This document shows, piece after piece, positions 17,198-26,381 of a stretch of 64,000 nucleotides of DNA (its first letter is position 1; each line of letters begins with the position of its first letter). A program made the translations under genes and the position numbers. Source of the stretch: Streptomyces sp. SID13031 (GTDB taxonomy: Bacteria; Actinomycetota; Actinomycetes; Propionibacteriales; Kribbellaceae); assembly GCF_010548305.1 (NCBI RefSeq), contig NZ_JAAGLV010000012.1, forward strand, positions 238,748 through 302,747, given 5' to 3'. Under the pieces are notes generated by a model. The model saw only the letters and a program-made list of their open reading frames with translations. It was not told the DNA's origin and did not search any database.

Positions 17198-18301
17198 CTA
17201 GAGCGGGAGCCATTCGGTGGTGGTGGTTACGGCGGCGAGTTGGTCGGGGAGGGGGTCTACGCCCACGCCGGGGGCGGTGGGGACGGGGAGGTGGCCGTTT
17301 TCGAGGGTGAAGGGGGTGGTGATGTCGGTTTGGTAGTACCGACTGGAGGCGGAGGTGTCGCCGGGGAGGGTGAAGCCGGGGAGGGCTGCGAGGGCGACGT
17401 TGGCGGCTCGGCCGAGGCCCGTTTCGAGCATGCCGCCGCACCAGACGGGGATGCCGTGGGCGACGCAGACGTCGTGGATCCGGCGAGCCTCCAGATAACC
17501 GCCGACCCGGCCGGGCTTCACGTTGATGATCGAGCAGGCGCCCAGGGAGATCGCCGCGGCCGCCGAGCGGGCGGAGGTGATGGACTCGTCCAGGCAGACC
17601 GGGGTCTTGATCAAGCGAGCCAGTTCCGCGTGCCCGAGCACGTCCTCTTCGTCCAGCGGCTGCTCGATCAGCAGCAGGTCGAAGGGGTCGAGGCGCGCGA
17701 GGTGCCGGGCGTCCGAGACCGAGTAGGCGGTATTGGCATCGACTTGGAGCAGCACATCGCCGAAGCGTTCACGGACGGCGGCCACCGGCTCCACATCCCA
17801 GCCGGGCTGGATCTTCAGCTTGATCCGCAGGTAGCCCTCGTCGAGATATGCGCCGACCGCGTCCAGCAGCTCGCCGATCGAGTCCATGATGCCGACCGAC
17901 ACCCCGCACGGCACCCGGTCGTGCACCGCGCCGAGTTCGCGCGCCAACGGCCGCCCCTCGGCCCGCAATTCTGCATCCAGTACTGCAGTCTCCAGCGCCG
18001 CCTTCGCCATCCGATGCCCGTGGAACTTGGCCAACGCCGGCCCCACCCCGACAGCAGAAAGCCGTTCCACCGAAGCGACCGCAGGTACGAAGAACCGCCG
18101 CAGTACGTCGATCGCGCCGTCCACGTACTCCGACGAGTAAAGCGGTCCGCTCATCGCGACGCACTCGCCCCACCCCTCGGCCTCGGTGCTGACGACGCGG
18201 ACCAGCAACGCGTCGCGCGTCGTCTCGGTCCCGAACGACGTCCGGAACGGCGACACCAACGGCAACGAGATCCGCCGCAGTTCGACCCCGGTCAGCTTCA
18301 T
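17198..18301 (-). CDS. MenC-type enolase: o-succinylbenzoate synthase / N-succinylamino acid racemase
   Basis: The 367-residue protein is a muconate-lactonising subgroup enolase with catalytic Lys161-x-Lys163 (RIKLKIQPGWD), metal ligands Asp188, Glu213 and Asp238, and the second base Lys262 (INVKPGRVGG). The GGMLETGLGRAANVALAALP and LPGDTSASSRY segments are those of the OSBS/NSAR family. No menaquinone genes are nearby; instead it is the last gene of an operon with a GNAT and an M20 hydrolase, the set known from the Geobacillus route that converts D- to L-amino acids through N-succinyl derivatives. I infer NSAR activity. It overlaps the GNAT stop as TGATG. Confidence 0.88.
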   Translation of the reverse strand: MKLTGVELRRISLPLVSPFRTSFGTETTRDALLVRVVSTEAEGWGECVAMSGPLYSSEYVDGAIDVLRRFFVPAVASVERLSAVGVGPALAKFHGHRMAKAALETAVLDAELRAEGRPLARELGAVHDRVPCGVSVGIMDSIGELLDAVGAYLDEGYLRIKLKIQPGWDVEPVAAVRERFGDVLLQVDANTAYSVSDARHLARLDPFDLLLIEQPLDEEDVLGHAELARLIKTPVCLDESITSARSAAAAISLGACSIINVKPGRVGGYLEARRIHDVCVAHGIPVWCGGMLETGLGRAANVALAALPGFTLPGDTSASSRYYQTDITTPFTLENGHLPVPTAPGVGVDPLPDQLAAVTTTTEWLPL

Positions 18302-19263
18302 CACATGACTCCATTCGCAGGAAGTTCCAGTACGTACCAACCGGCCCGATCGAACCCGGTCACCCGCGCCCCGTCGGCCAGCAACCCACCCAGCACCTCC
18401 CGCAAGGCCACCCGCCACTCCTTGGCCGCAGCCGGGTCCGTACCTCGCAAGCTCTCCACATCACCCGGTACTGCGACCAGCACCGTCTCGCCGGACGTCG
18501 TACCAGCCGCAGGTCGCCCGTCGTCGGCGACACCCAAAGCAACCGTTGCCTCCCGCAACTTCTCGGCAAGATGCGAGCTGAGGGGCGCGGCAAAGGCGAT
18601 GGCGCCGATCGGGGGAGTTCGGGCGGCGGCCTCGATGACCGCGGGCGCGTCCAGTTGCCAGCGGACGAGGAGGCGGTCGCTGTCGTCGCCGTTGTTGATG
18701 CCGTCGGCCATGAAACCGTAGAAGTTCGTCAGGTACTCCGTCGGCCGGGCGGCGAGTTTCACCAGGTTGAAGTAGGCGTTGCGGCGGATCAGCGGGTCGA
18801 AGGTCCAGGAGATCGCGGTCACGCCGCGTTGCAGGGCCCAGGCTCGCTGGTGCAGTTTCAGGGCGAAGCCGACGTTGCGGCCGCGAGCGGCGCCGGAGAC
18901 GCCGGCGACGTGGCTGTGCATCGTCACCTCGGCCGGTGCGCCGAAGAAGCCCACGCAAGCGCCGATCAGGTTGTCACCGTCGTAGGCCCCGCCGACGTAG
19001 TTGCCCGCCTTCGTCAACGCTCGCAGCAGTTCCGTCGTCACCGGTGGGTTCTTCGGGTCCGGTCGCCAGATCGAGTTGTACAGGCGGTAGACCTGGTCGA
19101 GCTCCGCGAGTTCGCTAAGCTCACGCACCTCGATGCCGGCGGCTACAGCCGCCGCCAACCCATCCCGCTCAGCAGCGTCGACGACGCCAGCCGCTCCCGA
19201 GGCACCAATGGTTTCCGGGGCAGCGGCGAGGTCTACCAAGCCCGTTTGGTCAGGCGAGATCAT
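18301..19263 (-). CDS. GNAT-family N-acyltransferase, probable amino acid N-acylase partner of the racemase
   Basis: The 320-residue protein has a GNAT core (IGACVGFFGAP, HSHVAGVSGAARGRNVGFALKLHQRAWALQRG with the acyl-CoA pyrophosphate loop RGRNVG) followed by NAYFNLVKLAARPTEYLTNFYG, characteristic of the COG3375 group. In Geobacillus a gene of this kind beside NSAR succinylates D-amino acids. Overlaps of 1 bp with the racemase and 4 bp with the M20 gene show co-translation. The substrate is inferred from context only. The C-terminal 120 residues have no recognised domain. Confidence 0.82.
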   Translation of the reverse strand: MISPDQTGLVDLAAAPETIGASGAAGVVDAAERDGLAAAVAAGIEVRELSELAELDQVYRLYNSIWRPDPKNPPVTTELLRALTKAGNYVGGAYDGDNLIGACVGFFGAPAEVTMHSHVAGVSGAARGRNVGFALKLHQRAWALQRGVTAISWTFDPLIRRNAYFNLVKLAARPTEYLTNFYGFMADGINNGDDSDRLLVRWQLDAPAVIEAAARTPPIGAIAFAAPLSSHLAEKLREATVALGVADDGRPAAGTTSGETVLVAVPGDVESLRGTDPAAAKEWRVALREVLGGLLADGARVTGFDRAGWYVLELPANGVM

Positions 19264-20381
19264 GGTCTGTCCAACAGGTCGGCGATCAACGCCGTCAACA
19301 GGGCTGTCCGCGGCGCGATCTCGGCCACCACGACGTGCTCGTCGTCAGCATGAGCGCCACCACCGACAGCTCCCAACCCATCCAGCGTCGGAGTACCGAC
19401 CCCCGCGGTGAAATTCCCGTCGGAGCCGCCCCCGACCGAGATCTCGCGCAAGGCAGGAAGCCCCAGCGACGCAGCAAGCTCAGAAGCCCGCTCGTACAGG
19501 TCCGCCGACATCTTCCGCTCCAACGGCGGCCGGTTCGGACCACCCAGGACCTCCAGCGACGCCTCAGCGAGCACTGGCTCCAACGCGTGCAGCGCCGCGT
19601 CGACCCGAAGCTGCTCGGCGACGGTCCGCGCCCGCACATCCACCAGGAACGAAGCCAACGCGGGCACCGTGTTCCGCGTAGTACCGGAGGTCAGGAACGT
19701 AGGCGTGACGGAGGTGCCCAGAGCAGCTGAGCCAAGCTTGCTGACGGCAAGGATCTGGTACGCCGCCTCGATACTCGCGTTCACCCCGAGCTCTGGTTCG
19801 AGCCCGGCATGCGAGGCGCGCCCCACGATCCGGATCTCGTAGTTGGAGACCCCCTTGCGCTCCAGCTTGAGCGCGCCCTCCGCCGAAGCCTCCAGCACCA
19901 ACGCGGCTGAGCAACCGGCCGCTTCCGCTTCGATGAGCGCGCGAGACGACGGCGACCCCAGTTCCTCGTCACCGGTCACCAACAGCGTGACTCCTGTCGA
20001 AGAGGGCAGCGCGGCGAGCGCATGGAAGGCCATCACCAGACCGGTCTTCATGTCGAAGCTGCCAGGCCCCCGCAGTACGCCGTCCTCAACCCCAAATGGA
20101 TGAGTAGCAAGCGAACCGACAGGCCAGACCGTGTCGTGATGTCCGAGTACCAGCACGCGCGACGGTCCGTCGCCGAGTCGCCAGCGCAGATGCGTACTCC
20201 CGTCGACCACCACGTACTCCGGTGCGCTTCCGAGCCGCTCCGTCCCGAGCTGCGCCACCAAGTCGGCGCTCGCAGCGACCGCCGCTTGGTCGGAGGACGG
20301 CGACTCGAAGGTCACCAGCGTCTCCAGGTCGGCCAGCATCAACGGCAACGCGGCCTGCATACGCTCGACAAGTGCAGTCAT
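19260..20381 (-). CDS. M20-family metallohydrolase (amidohydrolase/carboxypeptidase G2-like)
   Basis: The 373-residue product has the M20 dizinc signatures LVLGHHDTVWPVG, GSFDMKTG, TGDEELGSPSS and the dimerisation domain with GRASHAGLEPELGVNA; closest in style to glutamate carboxypeptidase/N-acyl-amino acid deacylases. In the D-to-L amino acid pathway such an enzyme removes the acyl group from the N-acyl-L-amino acid, making the overall conversion irreversible. It overlaps both neighbours (TGATG with the S9 fusion, ATGA with GNAT). Peptidase activity on imported peptides is an alternative. Confidence 0.88.
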   Translation of the reverse strand: MTALVERMQAALPLMLADLETLVTFESPSSDQAAVAASADLVAQLGTERLGSAPEYVVVDGSTHLRWRLGDGPSRVLVLGHHDTVWPVGSLATHPFGVEDGVLRGPGSFDMKTGLVMAFHALAALPSSTGVTLLVTGDEELGSPSSRALIEAEAAGCSAALVLEASAEGALKLERKGVSNYEIRIVGRASHAGLEPELGVNASIEAAYQILAVSKLGSAALGTSVTPTFLTSGTTRNTVPALASFLVDVRARTVAEQLRVDAALHALEPVLAEASLEVLGGPNRPPLERKMSADLYERASELAASLGLPALREISVGGGSDGNFTAGVGTPTLDGLGAVGGGAHADDEHVVVAEIAPRTALLTALIADLLDRP

Positions 20382-23300
20382 CAGCTCACCTTCGGTGTGG
20401 CACGGACTCCGGAGTGCAGATACTTCTCCCCGGTCGGCAGTGAGTAGAACGTCACCGGCGTCCAGGTCTGCGACCCAGGTTGCCGTACGACGAACAGGTC
20501 GCCAGTCGAGTCGACCGGGACCATCGTGAATTCGTGCGTCGGCTCCGGCAACAGCGCGGCGAGCGGCCCGGTCACCGTCGACCGCAGTACCGCCTGCCCA
20601 TCGCGGAGCAACACCTCTTCGATCACGCTCGCCCGCTCGTACCGCCCGAGATGCTGCTGCAGATCGACGACCGGCGGTTCCGCGGGAGGTACCAGCGGTG
20701 AAGGCATCTCGACGTCGGCCAGCTCCCGGAAGATCTCGCGATACAGGTCTTCGTAGAGATCACGCGTCTTGCCGCCGTTGGTCAGCAGAACCACAGCGAG
20801 CCCCTCCGAGGGCAGCACCCGCAGGAAGGCGGCCTGGCCGATCGTGTTGCCGTCATGCCCGATCAGGCGCTGACCATCCCACCCGAACCGGATCCAGCCG
20901 AGCCCCCACGAGTCGCCGAGCGAGTACTTGTCCGGCAGCTCGGCATGCTGCGCTGCCATCGCGGCCACCGACTCCGGCCGAAGCACCTGCGTACCAGAAG
21001 GTGCGACCCCGTCCCGCAGATGAAGCTGGGCGAAGGCCAGCGTGTCCGCAACCGTCGAGGTGATCAGGCCGGCCGGCCCCAACGAGCGAGGCAGCCCCCA
21101 GACGGGCGCGACAGAAGGCTCTTCGTCACCCTCACCGACATGCCCGACGGCGGCGCGATGCATGAGCGCCTCCTCGGGCAGCGTGACCGTGTGCTCCAGC
21201 CCGAGCGGTACGAAGATCCGCTCGCGCAGAGCCTGGTCCCAGGAATGACCGGTGAGCTTCTCGATTACCCGTCCGGCCAGCGAGAAGCCGGAGTTGCAGT
21301 ACGACCAGGTGGCCCCGAGTGGATGGTTCTGGCCGACCTCGGCCAGCCCGTCGACGTACTTCTCCAAACAGTCGTCTCCCCGGCCGGTGTCGGTGAACAC
21401 GTCGCCGTCGATCCCGCTGGTGTGCGTGAGCAGGTGCCGCATCGTCACCTGCTTGGCGACGTCAGGATCGGCCAGCCGCAGCTCGGGCAGCACCTCGATG
21501 ATCGGCTGGTCCAGGTCGAGCAGTCCTTCGTCGACGAGCTGCATAGCCAGAGTCGCCGTCCACACCTTCGAGACGGACCCGATCTGGAAGAGCGAGTCTG
21601 TAGTCGCCGAGACGCCCGTGCCCGTGTGCAGCACGCCGGTCGCGACTGAGACCAGTTGCTCATCAGAACCAATCCCCAACCGCAGGATGCCAAGCGCAGC
21701 ACCCGGTACGCCGTGCTTCGCCGCGAGCGTGGTGAGCCGGCGTTGCCACTGCGCGGCGTCGATCCGGGCTCGCCGCGGGCCGGCCGCGTCGCCGGCGTAC
21801 TGCTCGACCCAGTCGAGGATGCGGCGGTTGAAGTCGAGGCGGTGCGACGGCCTGCCCTCGACGATGAAGAGGTGGCTCGCCTCTGGGTAGAGCACTAGTT
21901 GCGTCGGTACGCCTTGCTCGCGCAGCGCTGTGTGCCACTGCTGAGCCTGTCCGACCGGGCAACGGACATCCGCGTCGCCGTGCAGCACCAGGGTCGGCGT
22001 CTTCACCTGGGCGACCTGGCCCAGTGGATTCATGGCAGTGAAGTCGCCGGGGCCGTCCAGCTCGTAGACGGTGAGGAAGTGCCCGCTGTCGGAGGTGCCG
22101 GCCATGCTGGTCAGGTCACTGACCACACCACCGGTGACGGCCGCCGCGAACCTGTTGTCGCGACTGGTCAGGTAGCAGGTCATGAAGCCGCCGTAGCTGT
22201 ATCCCGCCACCGTGAGGCGCTGCGGATCAGCGATGCCCTCGGCAACCAATTCGTCCAGCGGCTCGAGGAAGTCCTTCGCGTCCGCGGTACCCCAGCCGCC
22301 CGCCACAGCGTTGTAGAACTCCTCGCCGTAGCCGTCGCTGCCGCGCGGGTTCACCAGCAGGACGGTCCAGCCGCGCGCCGCGAGCTCCTGGTGGTACAGG
22401 TGCACCTCGTCGGCCACCGCGTTCCACGCGTTGTGCGGACCGCCGTGGATGTCGAGCAGCAACGGCTGCGGCCCGGTCGCCGAAGGATCGCGGATCAGGT
22501 AGCCCGCCACGACAGTCCCGTCGGAGATCGTGAACGACCGCTCCTCCCGCGCGTAGTGCTCCACGTCGGAGAACTTCTCCCCGTACGTCGTCCGCGCGGC
22601 GGCTTCGCCGGTCGCCAGGTCCAGCGTGACGACCTCGCCGTATGACGTCTCGGTGTAGAGCACGACGGCCGCGACGCCACCCGCGATGCTGAGACCCGAC
22701 ACGTTCTGCCCCGGCTCGCCCAGCACCCGTTGGGGCGTGCCGCCCGCGACAGGTACGGAGTACAGGTGACTGCAGCCGCGGTCGCGGATACAGAAGAGCA
22801 CCGTGCGGCCCTCATCGCTCAACGCAGGAAGGGCTCCCGGGTACGCCGGCCCGCCGGGCATCACGTTGCGGTCGAGCGACTCTGCGAGGTTCACCAGCTC
22901 ACCGGAGGCGAGCGAGAGGCGGAGCAGACCGGCGTGACCGACGGGGCCAGACGGGTTGCCCACGATCAGCAGTGCCTCGCCGTCAGCCGTCCAGAGCACC
23001 GGACCGGCCAGGCCCTCAGCCAGACCGACCTGCTGCGGTACCGCCTTCTCATCGGTCGCATCGAGCACGTACGCCGGTGATGTCGGGTTGAGGTCGACGT
23101 CGGGTGCAGTGGCGGCCCCGAAGGCCAGCTTGGTGCCGTCAGGCGACCAGGCGGGGTCACCGGCGTGCCAGTCGCCCTCGGTAGCCTGCCTGCACTCCTT
23201 CGTCCCGACCTCCAGCAGGTGCACGTGCTTGCGCATCGTGCGCAGCCAGCCGGCACCGTCGGCCTGGTAGTCCAGCCGCTCGGTGACAACTGGCGCATGG

Positions 23301-23704
23301 TCGCTGGCGTCAGCAGCGATGTCTACTGGAGCAGCGAACGCGATCCGGGTCCCGTCCGGGCTCCACTGCGGCGCACCAGCTCCCAACGGCAGCGTCGTGA
23401 GCTGCTCTGGCTCGCCACCGCCGGCCGGAAGCAACCAGACTTGCGCCGGTCCGTCCTTGGCGCGCAGGAACGCCAACTGACTCCCATCCGGCGACCAGAC
23501 CGGCGTGCTGTCGGCATCACCGCGGGTGAGCCGCTGTGGCTCGCCACCGGACGCTGGTACTCGCCACAGGCTCCGCAGCGTGCGGTCGCCCTCCAGGTCG
23601 GTGGTCCGTAGTACGTAAGCGACCTGGGTGCCGTCCGGAGACAGCGCCGCTTGCTCCGGTACTGCGAACTCGGACAGGTCGTCGATGCGCAGACGTCGGG
23701 TCAC
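20381..23704 (-). CDS. Fusion of S9 prolyl oligopeptidase-type peptidase and beta-lactamase-fold serine hydrolase
   Basis: Residues 1-390 form a TolB/DPP-type beta-propeller with repeated WSPDG motifs; 400-645 are an S9 alpha/beta hydrolase with Ser503 (GYSYGGF), Asp579 (HGDADVRCP) and His611 (ASHLF). From about 660 a second catalytic module begins: a class C beta-lactamase/DD-peptidase fold with Ser710-V-S-Lys713, YCN in the second motif and a C-terminal HDGNT box, then a lipocalin-like tail. No signal peptide is present, so it likely works on imported peptides in the cytoplasm. The GTG at 23704 has AAGGAGGA 7 nt upstream and overlaps the ATPase stop as GTGA. The second module resembles the separate hydrolase at the head of the same operon. 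Confidence 0.9.
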   Translation of the reverse strand: MTRRLRIDDLSEFAVPEQAALSPDGTQVAYVLRTTDLEGDRTLRSLWRVPASGGEPQRLTRGDADSTPVWSPDGSQLAFLRAKDGPAQVWLLPAGGGEPEQLTTLPLGAGAPQWSPDGTRIAFAAPVDIAADASDHAPVVTERLDYQADGAGWLRTMRKHVHLLEVGTKECRQATEGDWHAGDPAWSPDGTKLAFGAATAPDVDLNPTSPAYVLDATDEKAVPQQVGLAEGLAGPVLWTADGEALLIVGNPSGPVGHAGLLRLSLASGELVNLAESLDRNVMPGGPAYPGALPALSDEGRTVLFCIRDRGCSHLYSVPVAGGTPQRVLGEPGQNVSGLSIAGGVAAVVLYTETSYGEVVTLDLATGEAAARTTYGEKFSDVEHYAREERSFTISDGTVVAGYLIRDPSATGPQPLLLDIHGGPHNAWNAVADEVHLYHQELAARGWTVLLVNPRGSDGYGEEFYNAVAGGWGTADAKDFLEPLDELVAEGIADPQRLTVAGYSYGGFMTCYLTSRDNRFAAAVTGGVVSDLTSMAGTSDSGHFLTVYELDGPGDFTAMNPLGQVAQVKTPTLVLHGDADVRCPVGQAQQWHTALREQGVPTQLVLYPEASHLFIVEGRPSHRLDFNRRILDWVEQYAGDAAGPRRARIDAAQWQRRLTTLAAKHGVPGAALGILRLGIGSDEQLVSVATGVLHTGTGVSATTDSLFQIGSVSKVWTATLAMQLVDEGLLDLDQPIIEVLPELRLADPDVAKQVTMRHLLTHTSGIDGDVFTDTGRGDDCLEKYVDGLAEVGQNHPLGATWSYCNSGFSLAGRVIEKLTGHSWDQALRERIFVPLGLEHTVTLPEEALMHRAAVGHVGEGDEEPSVAPVWGLPRSLGPAGLITSTVADTLAFAQLHLRDGVAPSGTQVLRPESVAAMAAQHAELPDKYSLGDSWGLGWIRFGWDGQRLIGHDGNTIGQAAFLRVLPSEGLAVVLLTNGGKTRDLYEDLYREIFRELADVEMPSPLVPPAEPPVVDLQQHLGRYERASVIEEVLLRDGQAVLRSTVTGPLAALLPEPTHEFTMVPVDSTGDLFVVRQPGSQTWTPVTFYSLPTGEKYLHSGVRATPKVS

Positions 23705-24471
23705 TGGGAAATCCTCCTTGAAGACGAAGTGGTGCCGCGGCGGGGTACGGCCGCGAGAAGTTCTCTGGTGTAGTCGTGCTGCGGGTTGCCGAGCACCTCG
23801 TGAGCCGGCCCGAACTCCACGATCCGGCCGAGGTACATCACCGCGATGAGGTCGCTCACGTAGCGCACCACGGCGAGGTTGTGCGAGATGAACAGCATCG
23901 ACAGCCGCAGTTCGCGTTGCAACGAGCGGACGAGGTTGAGCACCGTGCCCTGGATGGAGACGTCGAGCGCCGAGGTGATCTCGTCGGCGATGATCACATC
24001 GGGCTGCCCGGCCAGCGCACGGGCGATCGCGACCCGCTGCCGCTGACCACCCGACAACGCTCCCGGGTAGGCAGCGGCCTGCTTGGCGTCGAGCCCAACC
24101 AACTCGAGCAGCCGGTTCACCTCGCTACGACGGTTCTTCTTGTCGGCTCGAGGTACGGCCTCGCCGATCGAATCGCCGACGGTCATCCGCGGGTCGAGGG
24201 ACGAGTAGGGATCCTGGAACACCATCTGCAGCGGCCGACGTTGCCCGGCGCGGTGCACGAGCGGTACGCCGTCGAGCAGGATCTGCCCGGACGACGGCGG
24301 GTTCAGCCCGACCGCGGCGCGGGCCAGCGTCGACTTGCCCGACCCCGATTCACCGACCAGTCCGACCACTTGCCCGGACGGTACGACCAGGCTGACCCCG
24401 TCGACGGCGGTCATCGCGCGGCTGCCCGTGCCGAACCGGACAGACACGTCGTCGAAACGCAGTTCGCTCAT
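23701..24471 (-). CDS. Peptide ABC transporter ATP-binding protein (DppF-like)
   Basis: The 256-residue ATPase shows Walker A (GESGSGKST), Q-loop (VFQDPYSSLDPR), signature (LSGGQRQRVAIARAL), Walker B (PDVIIADEITSALD) and H-loop (FISHNLAVV), with the C-terminal peptide-transporter extension shortened. In place of the usual DEP of Walker B it has DEI. It forms the second ATPase of the importer together with the ATPase half of the neighbouring fusion. It overlaps both neighbours by 4 bp. Confidence 0.92.
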   Translation of the reverse strand: MSELRFDDVSVRFGTGSRAMTAVDGVSLVVPSGQVVGLVGESGSGKSTLARAAVGLNPPSSGQILLDGVPLVHRAGQRRPLQMVFQDPYSSLDPRMTVGDSIGEAVPRADKKNRRSEVNRLLELVGLDAKQAAAYPGALSGGQRQRVAIARALAGQPDVIIADEITSALDVSIQGTVLNLVRSLQRELRLSMLFISHNLAVVRYVSDLIAVMYLGRIVEFGPAHEVLGNPQHDYTRELLAAVPRRGTTSSSRRISQ

Positions 24472-26381
24472 CGTTGCCCCGTCCGGATCGATTCGCTGTC
24501 CAGATACCGAGCTTGCCAGGCCGCCGTCGCCTGCGGGTTCCAGCAGGCCACCTGATGGTCCACACCGTGCCTGACCAGCGCCGGGTCCTCGACGGTGCAG
24601 CGATCCTCGGCGAACTCACATCGGGCTGCGAAGGCACAACCAGGAGGGAACTGCGCCGGATCCACCGGGCGCCCCGGGATCACCGCCAGCGGCTCGTCGA
24701 GCGGCGTATCCAGATCCGGTACTGCGGCCAGCAACGCGCGCGTGTAGGGATGGCGGGCCCCGGTCGCGAGCGCATCGGACGGCAACTCCTCGACGATGCG
24801 CCCGGCGTACATCACCAGGACGCGATCGCAGACCTGCGCGACGACGGTGATGTCGTGGCTGATCAGCAGCACGGCGACGTCGTTCTCGGTCCGGATCTTC
24901 TCCAGCAACCGGAGCACCTCCCGTTGCACCGTCACGTCGAGCGCGGTGGTCGGCTCGTCGGCGACGATCAGCGCCGGCGCTCCCATCAGTCCCATGCCGA
25001 TCATCGCGCGCTGCCGCATCCCGCCCGAGAACTCGTGCGGATACTGCCGCGCCCGTCGCTCGGGCTCGGGGATGCGGACCGCGCGCAGCCGGTCGATCGC
25101 CCGCGCCATCGCCTGCCGCCGGGACATTCCCTGATGCTCGCGAGCGCCTTCGGCGAGCTGGACTCCGATCCGCTTCGTCGGGTTGAACGAGGTCATCGGG
25201 TCCTGGAAGACCATCGCGAACGACGTCCCCAGCAGCCGTCGCCGCGCAGCCGCAGTACTGCGAACCGCCAACCTCCCGAGCAACGGCGCACCGAGAAAGG
25301 ACAACTCAGCGGCTCGTACCTGACCAGGCGACTCGATCAGCTGGGCAACCGCGAGCGCGGTGAGGCTCTTCCCGGAGCCGGACTCGCCGACCACGCCGAC
25401 GATCTCGCCCTTGCCGATCGTGAAGCTGACCCCGCGAACCGGGGTGACCGGCCCGGGAAAGCTGACGTGCAAGTCCTTGACGACCAACACGGCATCGTCA
25501 TCGACGGCCGCGGCAGGCCTGGTCTCCGGCACCCGATCGGGCAACCGCGCCCCCTTCAGGACCGGTACGCCGAAGCCCTTCGCCACCGACTCCCCGAAGA
25601 GGTTGAACGCCAGCCCGGCGATGACCACTGCGACTCCAGGCGCCAGCGCCGCGGCCGGGTGGACGTAGATGCTGTTGAGGCTCTCGCCCATCAACCGTCC
25701 CCAGTCGTACGCCGGTGCCTGCACCCCCAGGCCGAGGAACGACAGCCCGGCGAAGGCGAGCAAGGCGCCGCCGGCCCCGATCGTTGCGTTCACCGCGAGG
25801 GGTTCGGCGATGTTCGGCAGGATGTGCCGCAGCAGGATCCGGAACCGGCCGACCCCGACGACCCGCGCGGCCGCGACGAAGTCCCGCTCCGCGACCCCGG
25901 CCACCAGCGTCTGCGTCAGCCGCGCGAACGCCGGCGCTCCAGCAAAGCCGATCGCCAGTACCGCGCCCTTCGCGCCCACTCCGAAGATCACCGCGAAGAA
26001 CAGTGCGAGCAGGAGTCCGGGGAACGCGACGGCGATGTTCACCACTGCCGTCGTCAGCCGTCCGGCACGGCGACCGAGCAACGTCGGCGCACATCCCAGC
26101 GCGAGACCACTGACGACCGCGATCGACGTCGCCAGCAAGGCGAGCAGGATCGACGTACGGGAGGCGACGAGTACTCGGTAGAAGATGTCACGACCGAGGT
26201 TGTCGGTGCCGAGCCAATGCGCTGCGGATGACCCTTCCAACAGGTGGTCGGTGTCGATCGCGCTCGCTTGGTGCGACCAGATGATGGGGGCGAAGAGAGC
26301 CAGCAGGAGTACGCCGAGCAGGAGCACTCCGGCGCCTGCGCCGACCGGCGTACGGAGTACTGCGATCCAGCGGGATCTCAT
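24468..26381 (-). CDS. Fused peptide ABC permease (DppC-like) and ATPase (DppD-like)
   Basis: The 637-residue polypeptide joins two subunits usually encoded separately. Residues about 1-275 are an inner-membrane permease with six helices, a GTDNLGRDIFYRV motif and the EAA loop VGVGRFRILLRHILPN; about 310-637 are an ATPase with GESGSGKS, VFQDPMTSFNP, FSGGMRQRAMIGMGL, DEPTTALD and the Cys-containing oligopeptide C-terminal domain. Such fusions are known in actinobacteria. The ATG at 26381 overlaps the dppB-like stop (TGATG) and has GGGAGAG upstream. Confidence 0.92.
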   Translation of the reverse strand: MRSRWIAVLRTPVGAGAGVLLLGVLLLALFAPIIWSHQASAIDTDHLLEGSSAAHWLGTDNLGRDIFYRVLVASRTSILLALLATSIAVVSGLALGCAPTLLGRRAGRLTTAVVNIAVAFPGLLLALFFAVIFGVGAKGAVLAIGFAGAPAFARLTQTLVAGVAERDFVAAARVVGVGRFRILLRHILPNIAEPLAVNATIGAGGALLAFAGLSFLGLGVQAPAYDWGRLMGESLNSIYVHPAAALAPGVAVVIAGLAFNLFGESVAKGFGVPVLKGARLPDRVPETRPAAAVDDDAVLVVKDLHVSFPGPVTPVRGVSFTIGKGEIVGVVGESGSGKSLTALAVAQLIESPGQVRAAELSFLGAPLLGRLAVRSTAAARRRLLGTSFAMVFQDPMTSFNPTKRIGVQLAEGAREHQGMSRRQAMARAIDRLRAVRIPEPERRARQYPHEFSGGMRQRAMIGMGLMGAPALIVADEPTTALDVTVQREVLRLLEKIRTENDVAVLLISHDITVVAQVCDRVLVMYAGRIVEELPSDALATGARHPYTRALLAAVPDLDTPLDEPLAVIPGRPVDPAQFPPGCAFAARCEFAEDRCTVEDPALVRHGVDHQVACWNPQATAAWQARYLDSESIRTGQR

